Shown piece after piece: positions 1-6,734 of a DNA stretch of 8,538 nucleotides. The notes beneath the pieces are model-generated. The model ran no database searches. It was not told where the DNA came from and saw only the letters and a program-made list of their open reading frames with translations. Made by a program: the position numbers and the translations under genes. Position 1 is the stretch's first letter, and each line of letters opens with the position of its first letter. This stretch comes from Nitrospirota bacterium (GTDB lineage: Bacteria > Nitrospirota > Thermodesulfovibrionia > UBA6902 > BMS3Bbin08), in NCBI GenBank assembly GCA_016208845.1, contig JACQXH010000099.1, positions 1 through 8,538 on the forward strand. Reading direction: 5' to 3'.

Positions 1-1040
1 AGATCTCGGGGAAAATCAGGTGGGGCTATCTGATCTTTTTTGTGACGAACCGGTGCAATGCCAAATGCAGACATTGCTTCTACTGGAAAAATCTGAATAA
101 AAAAGAGGAGCTAAGTTTAGATGAGATAGAAAATATCTCAAAAAAACTTGGTACGGTCCAGGTTCTTCTTTTGTCCGGCGGCGAACCTGTATTAAGGGAT
201 GATCTCCCTGAAATCATCTCCATGTTCATCAAAAATAACGGCTCGAAAGTCGTTTCCATCCCTACAAACGCCTTATTGCCCGAAGAAGTTGAGCGTGTAG
301 TGGAGAGATTGGCAACACACTTTACGGATATAACCTTCTCAATAAATCCTTCCATTGATGAATAAAATAAAAAAAATGATGAGATAAGAGGGATCAAAGG
401 CGCCTTTGATAAAGCCGTAGAAACCTTAAAAAGACTTGAAAAGCTCAGAGAAAAACACGGTAACATTGAATTGGTTGTCAATACGACCGTCTCCGCCCTT
501 AACTATAAAGATATAGATGAGATGATAGAATATTTCAGGCAATTTAACCTCACTTACCATAACTTTGAGCTGCTCAGAGGAAGCCCGAAGGAAAAGAACC
601 TGACCCTTCCGCCCCTGTCAGAGGTCAAAAAGATACATTCCAAGGCCATCCGCGCGAGGAACTACTATATTGAAAGGATGAAACTGGGTCTTCTCGAAAA
701 GATATCGGTGCTCGGAATTACGAAATACACTCAGTCTTTAAAGGAGCGTGTCCTGGACTCCGGAGATTTTCCCTTTATCTGTTCGGCAGGCAAAAACATT
801 ATAGTCCTTGAACCGGACGGTCAGGTCAAATTATGCGAACTTCTGCCGTCTGTAGGAAATTTAAAAGAATATAATTATGATATTGAAGTTCTGCTTAAGA
901 ATGACAGGACAAAACGGCAGATGGCTGAGATAGCAGACCATTGCAGATGCACGCATGTCTGTTTTATCAATATGTCTGTAGCCAATGATATAAAAACCCC
1001 TTTCAAGTTGCCTTATTATTTTCTAAAATGGAAAAAATAG
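1..1040 (+). pseudogene. Radical SAM protein with SPASM/twitch-like C-terminal domain; 5' partial, interrupted by an in-frame stop
   Basis: The reading frame is open from base 3, so the true start lies outside the window; the GTG at 42 is an internal Val just before the cluster motif. The radical SAM CxxxCxxC motif has its Cys codons at 54, 66 and 75, and Tyr-Trp follows it. A GGEP motif, typical of SAM binding, lies near 177-188. TAA at 363-365 stops translation, but the same frame continues with family-like sequence (DEIRGIKGAFDKAVETL) to TAG at 1038. The C-terminal half has a CX12GX4C pattern (Cys at 780 and 834) and a CxCTHxC cluster (Cys at 942, 948, 960), matching an auxiliary Fe-S domain. 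Such enzymes often modify peptides or small substrates, and several occur in glycan loci; the substrate here is unknown. The end overlaps the next glycosyltransferase gene by 13 bases. It is either a true pseudogene or an intact gene with a base error. Confidence 0.85.
363..365 (+). other. Premature in-frame TAA stop in the radical SAM gene
   Basis: The frames before and after this codon are identical, so a single substitution explains the break, for example a Tyr codon TAT or TAC changed to TAA. The site sits in an A-rich stretch (about 361-376). The only potential restart seen downstream is a TTG at 471 with no Shine-Dalgarno sequence, and it would produce a fragment lacking the radical SAM cluster. 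Confidence 0.85.
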
Positions 1041-1909
1041 AAATAAGCTTAATAATCCCTACATATAACAGAAAAGAAGTTCTGCTTAAAACGCTTCGGG
1101 CCTTAAATGCTCAATCCTATGACCTGGGTAAGGTTGAGGTGCTTGTCATCGATGACTGCTCCCCGATAAATCCGGAAGAGGCGATATTGAACCTTAAGAC
1201 AAAATACAGGCTGCGTTTTTTCAGGGAAGAGAAAAATATCGGGCAGGGGAGGATCAGGAATATCGGGATAAGGCTGGCTCAGGGTGAATATGTTTTTTTC
1301 ATCGGCGATGACACCATCCCGAAAGAAACCTTGCTGGAAGAGCATATGGCTCTCCATAAGAAATTTGACGGAATAGCGGTTCTGGGCAGGGTATTATGGT
1401 CTCCCGAACTCCGGAATGATTTCATGGATTACATAGAGAAAATACAGTTTCATTATCACAATATAAAAGACCCCGAAAACGTGAAATTCCATTTCTATAC
1501 GTCAAATATTTCCCTGGGGAAGAAGTGGTTTGAAAGTGAGCATTACAGCGACAAATTCAGGAACTACGGGCTGGAAGATATCGAACTGGGCTACAGGCTT
1601 GAAAAAAAGGGCTTGAGGGTAGTTTATAATCCTGAAGCGGTAGTGTTCCATTACCATCCCTATTCTTTTGAGCAGTTCTGCGCAAGGATGAGGAACGTCG
1701 GGAAGTCCGCGGTCATATTTGCAGGCCTGCATCCTGAATTAAAAAGAAGGTACGTTCCGCCTCTCCGGGGCCTTTTGAAGGCCGGCAGTTTTATCCTTTC
1801 ACGCGATTTGTTCAAACTCATCAATATAAAAATCTACTGGTTCTCAAATTTTGTTTTCAATTACCTGGAAGGCATTGATGAGGAAATCAGGGGTACGGGA
1901 AAAAGATAA
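1028..1909 (+). CDS. Family 2 glycosyltransferase with galactosyltransferase-like C-terminal region
   Basis: This 293-residue protein is a GT-A-fold inverting glycosyltransferase, predicted to act in the cytoplasm by moving a sugar from a nucleotide donor to a glycan or lipid-linked acceptor. The N-terminus opens with the GT2 signature SLIIPTYNR (about 7-15), followed by the nucleotide-binding Asp pair D42/D43 and a metal-binding DXD-like GDD at 93-95. The motif GLEDIELGYRL at 181-191 is the E-D catalytic-base region seen in galactosyltransferase-like and chondroitin-polymerase-like GT2 enzymes. An HYH at 208-210 may add a metal ligand. No membrane segment is evident. The ATG at 1028 overlaps the radical SAM stop by 13 bases, with no strong ribosome binding site, which suggests translational coupling. 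Donor and acceptor cannot be assigned. Confidence 0.9.
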   Translation: MEKIEISLIIPTYNRKEVLLKTLRALNAQSYDLGKVEVLVIDDCSPINPEEAILNLKTKYRLRFFREEKNIGQGRIRNIGIRLAQGEYVFFIGDDTIPKETLLEEHMALHKKFDGIAVLGRVLWSPELRNDFMDYIEKIQFHYHNIKDPENVKFHFYTSNISLGKKWFESEHYSDKFRNYGLEDIELGYRLEKKGLRVVYNPEAVVFHYHPYSFEQFCARMRNVGKSAVIFAGLHPELKRRYVPPLRGLLKAGSFILSRDLFKLINIKIYWFSNFVFNYLEGIDEEIRGTGKR

Positions 1910-1913
1910 GGCT

Positions 1914-1932
1914 TGCCGGCAGCCCTCCGGCA
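1914..1932 (+). terminator. Weak hairpin in the intergenic gap, possible terminator
   Basis: A perfect 6-bp stem (TGCCGG/CCGGCA) with a 7-base loop follows the GT2 stop. It is flanked by a direct repeat AAGGCTT (1908-1914 and 1936-1942). The U tract downstream is broken up (TTTAAGGCTTTTCTTGTTTTTG), so it would be a poor intrinsic terminator at best. Confidence 0.25.
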
Positions 1933-1962
1933 TTTAAGGCTTTTCTTGTTTTTGATTTATTT

Positions 1963-1973
1963 GCTATACTTTA
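1963..1973 (+). promoter_or_regulatory. Possible promoter -10 region (TATACT)
   Basis: TATACT at 1965-1970 lies 14 bases before the ATG at 1985. The surrounding 11 bases, GCTATACTTTA, are identical to the -10 region of the well-formed promoter at 8343-8353. No good -35 is present at 17-18 bases spacing (only TTTTCT/TTTCTT), so it is a tentative call. If real, the leader would be very short and the glycan genes from 1985 onward would form their own transcript. Confidence 0.3.
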
Positions 1974-1984
1974 CAGATAAAACG

Positions 1985-2938
1985 ATGAACAAAAATACTT
2001 CCTCCATCTCATTGTCCGTTCTGATCCCGGTATACAATTCTGACAAGACCATCGGCAGGCTGGTGGAGGAGCTTATCGGGATTTTAGGGCCCATTTTCAA
2101 TCTTGAAATAGTCCTCGTCAATGATAATTCGGTTGATAGTTCGGAAAAGATATGCATATCTTTATTCGAGAAACATAAAAAGATCGTGAAATTTTATTCT
2201 TTGTCCAAAAATGTCGGAGAGCATAATGCGGTAATGGCCGGACTGAACAGGACTACCGGTGATTACGTTGTTATTATGGACGATGATTTTCAGAACCCGA
2301 TAAAAGAGGCTGTAAAACTTGTTAACGCCGCTTTAAGTAATGAATATGATGTGGTCTATTCTTATTATGAAGAGAAAAAACATTCTTTTTTTAGAAATTT
2401 CGGGAGCTGGTTCAACAATAAGGTCGCTAATTTCATGCTTCAGAAGCCAAAAGACCTGTATCTCTCAAGCTTTAAGGTCTTAAATAAGTTCCTTGTAAAT
2501 GAAATCATCAAGTATCAGGCTCCTTTCCCCTACATTGACGGATTAATATTGCAGATCACAAACAAGATCGGGAAAGTTAAAGTAGAGCATTCTGAGCGCC
2601 TGGAAGGTCATTCTGGCTATACCGTTAAAAAGCTGATCTCATTATGGCTGAATATGTTCACTAATTTTTCCGTTTTACCACTGAGAATTTCAATTGTTTT
2701 AGGTCTTATTTTTGCTTTAGTCGGTTTCATACTCGGTGTCTCCACAGCCATAGAAAAATTCTTCAATCCGGACATGCCGGTTGGTTTTACTAGCATGTTT
2801 GTAACGATATCGATCTTCGGGGGTATACAATTAATAATGCTTGGCATGGCCGGCGAATATATCGGAAGGATATTTCTTTCCATAAATAAGAAACCTCAAT
2901 ACACCATTAAAAAAACATTTGAATACCATAATGATTAA
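1985..2938 (+). CDS. ArnC/GtrB-like family 2 glycosyltransferase (polyprenyl-phosphate sugar transferase), two C-terminal membrane helices
   Basis: This 317-residue protein resembles the DPM1/GtrB/ArnC group, which transfers a sugar from a nucleotide donor to undecaprenyl phosphate on the cytoplasmic face. Visible motifs are LSVLIPVYN near the N-terminus, a VND Asp at 47, KNVGEHNAVMAGL at 75-87, and the metal-binding D99-D100-D101 followed by FQNP, close to the DADLQNP of ArnC. The RxxGxSxY acceptor-loop motif is at R205-Y212. Two hydrophobic segments at about 233-254 and 269-290 are the usual C-terminal membrane pair. The frame stays open upstream to a TTG at 1913, but that stretch overlaps the hairpin and the TATACT box; ATG 1985 gives the usual family length. 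The stop overlaps the next start by 8 bases. The sugar carried is unknown. Confidence 0.9.
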   Translation: MNKNTSSISLSVLIPVYNSDKTIGRLVEELIGILGPIFNLEIVLVNDNSVDSSEKICISLFEKHKKIVKFYSLSKNVGEHNAVMAGLNRTTGDYVVIMDDDFQNPIKEAVKLVNAALSNEYDVVYSYYEEKKHSFFRNFGSWFNNKVANFMLQKPKDLYLSSFKVLNKFLVNEIIKYQAPFPYIDGLILQITNKIGKVKVEHSERLEGHSGYTVKKLISLWLNMFTNFSVLPLRISIVLGLIFALVGFILGVSTAIEKFFNPDMPVGFTSMFVTISIFGGIQLIMLGMAGEYIGRIFLSINKKPQYTIKKTFEYHND

Positions 2939-3940
2939 AGTGTTGCCCAAGCCGGAAAAATTCCGGGACAAAAAAGTAATTATAACCGGCGGGCTGGGCT
3001 TTATCGGATCGAACCTGGCGCACCGCCTTGTCGGTTACGGCGCAGAGGTTTTAGTCGTTGATTCACTTATACCGGAATATGGGGGCAATTTATTTAATGT
3101 CAGAGATATAGAAAAAAAGATTGATATAAATATTGCAGATGTCCGTGATGTACATAGCATGCGGTACCTTGTTCAGGGGAAAGACTACCTGTTTAATCTG
3201 GCAGGACAGACAAGTCATGCCGATTCAATGAATGACCCTTATACAGACCTGGATATCAATTGCCGGGCACAACTTTCCATACTGGAGACCTGCCGTCACT
3301 ATAACCCCTCAATAAAAATTGTATTTGCAGGTACCCGGCAGGTATACGGAGCTCCTGATTATCTGCCCGTTGATGAGCGCCACCTGCTCCATCCCACAGA
3401 TGTGAACGGGATCAACAAGATGGCGGGTGAATGGTATCACATCCTTTATAACAACGTGTATGGAATAAGATCGTGTTCGCTGCGGCTTACCAATACTTAT
3501 GGCCCCCGTATGCGGGTGAAGGACTCCCGGCAGACCTTTTTGGGTATCTGGATAAAACAAATCATCACCGGAGAAGAAATCAGGGTGTTCGGCGATGGAA
3601 AGCAGTTGCGGGATTTCAATTATGTAGATGATGTAATAAATGCCCTCTTGATATCGGCAGCAAGTGATGAAGCTAATGGTAAAATTTTCAACTTGGGTTT
3701 TAATGATCCGGTCAGCCTGAAAGATTTAGCTGAACTGCTAATCAGAATTAACAGGGCCGGAGCCTTTTCCATCATTCCCTTCCCCCCTGAACGGAAAAGA
3801 TAGATATCGGGGACTATTACGGGGATTTCGGAAAAATACATTCAACGCTTGGATGGGAGCCGGAGATTTCACTAGCAGAAGGCTTATCCCTTACTTTGGA
3901 ATATTACAAAAAGCATGGCCAATATTATTGGGACAATTGA
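2931..3940 (+). pseudogene. NAD-dependent epimerase/dehydratase (extended SDR family), frameshifted near the C-terminus
   Basis: The N-terminus has a Rossmann fold with GGLGFIG (20-26) and an acidic D44 after the second strand, as expected for NAD binding. Family landmarks follow: FNLAGQ (88-93), FAGTRQVYG (132-140), LRLTNTYGPRM (184-194) and RDFNYVDDV (227-235). The usual YxxxK catalytic pair reads NGINK, with Asn159 in place of Tyr and Lys163 kept. Translation from ATG 2931 ends at TAG 3801-3803 after 290 residues. The frame one base back continues with the missing C-terminus (IDIGDYYGDF, LGWEPEISLAEGL, a final YYW) to TGA at 3938-3940. Adding back one base gives about 336 residues, a normal length. 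The start overlaps the upstream GT2 stop. Its likely role is to make a keto or epimerised nucleotide sugar for the aminotransferase downstream; the exact reaction is not assignable. An upstream in-frame TTG at 2919 is a less likely start. Confidence 0.88.
3792..3803 (+). other. Frameshift site: one base missing in an A run, then TAG
   Basis: The frame reads CGG AAA AGA TAG. One extra A in the run at 3795-3798 would give CGG AAA AAG ATA GAT ATC, joining the N-terminal reading to the conserved C-terminal one (ERKKIDIGDYYGDF). A single-base deletion in a homopolymer is the simplest explanation, either mutational or a sequencing or assembly error. Confidence 0.85.
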
Positions 3941-4006
3941 AATTCATTCTGGCTCTTCAGCTTAATATTCCCTGTGAAGCAAAATTGTGCAATGTTTTGA
4001 ATTTCA
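3938..4006. repeat. Inverted repeat around the end of the epimerase gene
   Basis: TGAAATTCA (3938-3946, containing the restored stop codon) is perfectly complementary to TGAATTTCA (3998-4006), with 51 bases between. A smaller nested pair, CTTCA (3955-3959) and TGAAG (3975-3979), lies inside. No U tract follows, so it is not a typical terminator. The 110-base gap 3941-4050 shows no gene and no convincing promoter. Confidence 0.3.
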
Positions 4007-4050
4007 GATACAGCTCAAACCGGCAATAGCCATGTTGGAGAAAATATAAA

Positions 4051-5160
4051 ATGCCGATAAACGTCTGGAACTATTTAAGGGAATATGAAAACGAGAAGCA
4101 CGAGATTCATGCCGCCATTGAAAAAGTATTGAGCTCCGGGCATCTGATACTCGGTGAAAGTGTAAGACAGTTTGAGGAAGCGTTCGCAGGGTATTGCGGA
4201 GTGAAATACGGTATTGGTGTCAACAGCGGTACAGATGCACTCTTTCTTGGATTGAAGGCCCTGGGCGTCGGTGCGGGCGACGAAGTGATCACGGTAGCAA
4301 ATACAGCCGTACCGACAGTTTCGGCCATTGTCTCAAGCGGAGCCACCCCCCGTTTTGTCGATATTGATCCCGTGACTTATCTCATGGATACTGCACTGAT
4401 AGAAAGAGCTATAAATAAAAAGACAAAATGTATTCTGCCGGTTCATCTTTACGGCCAGTGTGTCAATATGGATGATGTAAGGCGGATCGCCGGCACCCAT
4501 GGATTGAGCATCATTGAAGATTGCGCCCAGAACCACGGAGCGTCATTCAGCGGCAGGAAAGCCGGCTCAATGTCCGACCTTGCGGCTTTCTCTTTCTACC
4601 CTACAAAAGTTCTCGGCGGATTTGGAGACGGGGGAATGATAGTGACAGACGATGAAGGTCATTATAACAGGATCCGGCGGCTTCGGTTTTATGGCATGGA
4701 TAAAGCCTATTATTCAGTGGAACACGGCTACAATTCCAGACTTGACGAACTGCATGCTGAGATCCTTTTGCGTAAAATGTCCCATCTTGATAAATACATT
4801 GCGCGGAGAAAAGAACTGGCCCGAAGGTATGAGCAGTCGTTGTCAGGCACAAGCCTTTCTCTGCCCAGGACAATGCAAGGCAATGAACATGTATATTATT
4901 TATATGTATGCCGGCACCCCAGGAGAGACAATATCATCACCCTTCTGCGGACCAAAGATATCTTTGTCAACATAAGCTATCCATTTCCTGTTCATACCAT
5001 GACAGCTTATCAATACCTGGGCTGCAAATCCGGAGATCTGCCGCATACGGAAAAAGCCGCCAATGAAATATTCTCTTTGCCGATGTACCCTTCATTGACA
5101 AATGAAGAACAGGGAACAGTTATCGCTGCCATACATGATAGTCTGGAAGCTATCCAATAA
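4051..5160 (+). CDS. DegT/DnrJ/EryC1/StrS-family PLP-dependent sugar aminotransferase
   Basis: This 369-residue, full-length protein belongs to the fold-type I aminotransferases that transfer an amino group, normally from glutamate, to a keto nucleotide sugar in the cytoplasm. The N-terminal substrate region has the typical GHLILGESVRQFEEAFAGYCG (30-50). The cofactor-binding NSGTDAL is at 58-64. The PLP-pyridine Asp is D157 in IIEDCAQ, and the Schiff-base Lys is K186 in SFYPTKVLGGFGDGG. YNSRLDELHAEIL (227-239) is the conserved loop supplying residues to the partner active site. SFYPTK followed by an LG..GD stretch recalls 3-aminotransferases such as QdtB/FdtB, but that similarity does not fix the substrate. 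A GGAG ribosome binding site at 4037-4040, 10 bases upstream, supports the ATG. The neighbouring SDR gene is the likely source of its keto-sugar substrate. Confidence 0.93.
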   Translation: MPINVWNYLREYENEKHEIHAAIEKVLSSGHLILGESVRQFEEAFAGYCGVKYGIGVNSGTDALFLGLKALGVGAGDEVITVANTAVPTVSAIVSSGATPRFVDIDPVTYLMDTALIERAINKKTKCILPVHLYGQCVNMDDVRRIAGTHGLSIIEDCAQNHGASFSGRKAGSMSDLAAFSFYPTKVLGGFGDGGMIVTDDEGHYNRIRRLRFYGMDKAYYSVEHGYNSRLDELHAEILLRKMSHLDKYIARRKELARRYEQSLSGTSLSLPRTMQGNEHVYYLYVCRHPRRDNIITLLRTKDIFVNISYPFPVHTMTAYQYLGCKSGDLPHTEKAANEIFSLPMYPSLTNEEQGTVIAAIHDSLEAIQ

Positions 5161-5168
5161 GGTCACCC

Positions 5169-6698
5169 ATGAAGAAGAAGAATATTATTATTTTAATTAT
5201 TCTTGCCATAATTACTGCTATTTATTACTGCCCGATAATCAATTGGCCCTTGGGCCCGCTTGATGAAGCATTTATACTGGTTGGCGCAGATAAAATACTC
5301 AATGGGCAAATTCCACACAAGGATTTCTCTTCAGAATATCCACCCGGGCAGATCAGTACGCTTGCAGTTCTTTTTAAGTTCTTTGGCGTAACCGTCATGA
5401 TTGAAAGAGTATATGACCTGATAATAAGATCATTTCTCTCACTGTCTGTTTTTCTGATGATAAGATTCCTGGCTTCGAATGGAACTGCACTTGCCGGCTG
5501 GGTAATGTCCCTTATCTGGCTTCAACACAGCAGTCTGCCGGCATATCCGGTATATCCCTCTGTTTTATTCATATTTATCAGCATCTATTTTTTATTGCTT
5601 CATATGAAGGAGCAAAAGGATTATTATGTTTTCTTAAGCGCTTTACTGATTGTACTGTCCATTCTCTTCAGACATGACCTGGGTGGATATGCCGCTGTAT
5701 CTATAACTATTGTTCTGATATCAAGAAGAATAGCCGGAGTACAATCATGGACCCCTTTAATTATATTCATTGCTGGCGTAGTGCTGGCAGGGCTGCCTGT
5801 AATAATCTATTTTTTTATGAACTCGGCTTTAGGCTATTTATATAATGATCTGATCCTGTTGCCATTGTCTATGGCCAAGTACCAGGTATTCCCTTATCCT
5901 TCCCTGTCAAAATGGAATCTCCCTTTTTATGTGTTTCCATTCGTTGTTCTGACGGGCGCCGTTTCCTCGATATTTATGATTATTCGCAAAAAAGATGATA
6001 CGACAGCTTATGCGATACTTATTATTTCGCTCATTGGCACATTATTCCTTAATCAGGCAAGATGGCGTTCAGATATTCCCCATCTGATCCCGGTAGCCCT
6101 AACCGGCATTTTGCTGGCCCCTATTTTACTCTTTGCATTGACAAAAAGACTCTCACTGAACACATGGCCTTTTCGTGTTGTATTTGCGTTGTTTATTATC
6201 TTTTTCGGTATTACGTTATATAGCCCTATAACGCTTATAAAGAGGCGTCTGTCAATACCAAATGACTATATCGTGAAAAACGTCAATCCTGACTATGAGC
6301 GGGTTAAACACCTTGGTATTCGGGAAGATATTCGGGATACGGTAGAATTTATAAAGAAAAACACCTCAAAAAATGATTACATATATGTTGGCGTAATAAA
6401 TCATGATAAGTTTAATTTCAACGAACCCATAATTTATTTTCTTTCAGAGAGAGACAGTGCTTCAAGATACTATATTCTTAATACAGGCTTTCAAACGACA
6501 GCAGAAGTACAGGAAGAGATGGTCAATGAATTCAAAAGAAGGCCTCCCCGACTGGCTCTCTTATTGACGCGATTTCGGGATGAGCCGAATGCAAGCAGGA
6601 TTGATACTAAAGCAGACATCCTTGATAATTATATTTCTTCCAATTATGAACTGAGAGAGACATATGGTATTTACGAGATATGGATGAAAAGATCATAA
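5169..6698 (+). CDS. Polytopic GT-C (family 39-like) membrane glycosyltransferase
   Basis: This 509-residue protein has about ten to twelve hydrophobic segments, from residue 5 to about 352, and a soluble tail (about 360-509). The first helix is followed by LDEAF with D32-E33, the position of the catalytic acidic residue in GT-C enzymes such as ArnT and protein O-mannosyltransferases. SSEYPPGQ (54-61) lies in the same first outer loop. FRHDLGGY (167-174) resembles a conserved R-x-D-x-GGY motif of related predicted transferases. The expected role is moving a sugar from a polyprenyl-phosphate carrier to a lipid, glycan or protein on the outer face of the inner membrane. That fits the ArnC-like GT2 upstream, which would load the carrier. 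The ATG lies 8 bases after the aminotransferase stop, with a weak AAGG 6 bases before it, so the two are probably co-transcribed. The acceptor is unknown. Confidence 0.82.
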   Translation: MKKKNIIILIILAIITAIYYCPIINWPLGPLDEAFILVGADKILNGQIPHKDFSSEYPPGQISTLAVLFKFFGVTVMIERVYDLIIRSFLSLSVFLMIRFLASNGTALAGWVMSLIWLQHSSLPAYPVYPSVLFIFISIYFLLLHMKEQKDYYVFLSALLIVLSILFRHDLGGYAAVSITIVLISRRIAGVQSWTPLIIFIAGVVLAGLPVIIYFFMNSALGYLYNDLILLPLSMAKYQVFPYPSLSKWNLPFYVFPFVVLTGAVSSIFMIIRKKDDTTAYAILIISLIGTLFLNQARWRSDIPHLIPVALTGILLAPILLFALTKRLSLNTWPFRVVFALFIIFFGITLYSPITLIKRRLSIPNDYIVKNVNPDYERVKHLGIREDIRDTVEFIKKNTSKNDYIYVGVINHDKFNFNEPIIYFLSERDSASRYYILNTGFQTTAEVQEEMVNEFKRRPPRLALLLTRFRDEPNASRIDTKADILDNYISSNYELRETYGIYEIWMKRS

Positions 6699-6702
6699 CC
6701 GT

Positions 6703-6724
6703 TAATTTAAATTGATAATATCAA
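6703..6724. repeat. Two adjacent AT-rich palindromes upstream of the B12-radical SAM gene
   Basis: The 36-base gap holds a 10-base palindrome AATTTAAATT (6704-6713) directly followed by the dyad TTGAT-AAT-ATCAA (6712-6724). They could form an operator or a weak hairpin, but such palindromes arise easily in AT-rich DNA. No clear promoter accompanies them. Confidence 0.25.
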
Positions 6725-6734
6725 ACGACTAATA

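Noticed and set aside
471..1040. The 3' half of the radical SAM gene as an independent gene starting at TTG 471
   Set aside because: It begins in the middle of a conserved domain, has no Shine-Dalgarno sequence, and lies in the same frame as the upstream half.
1913..1984. Upstream extension of the ArnC-like GT2 from a TTG, adding a hydrophobic segment that resembles a membrane anchor
   Set aside because: There is no ribosome binding site, the stretch overlaps a hairpin and a TATACT box, and family members start close to the LSVLIPVYN strand. ATG 1985 fits better.
3792..3803. Programmed -1 frameshifting in the epimerase
   Set aside because: The codons CGG AAA AGA do not form a proper X XXY YYZ slippery heptamer, and slipped pairing would be mismatched. 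A missing A explains the site more simply.
6699..6734. Promoter in the gap before the B12-radical SAM gene (GATAAT at 6714-6719)
   Set aside because: No -35 lies at a usable distance, and AT-rich palindromes give such hexamers by chance.
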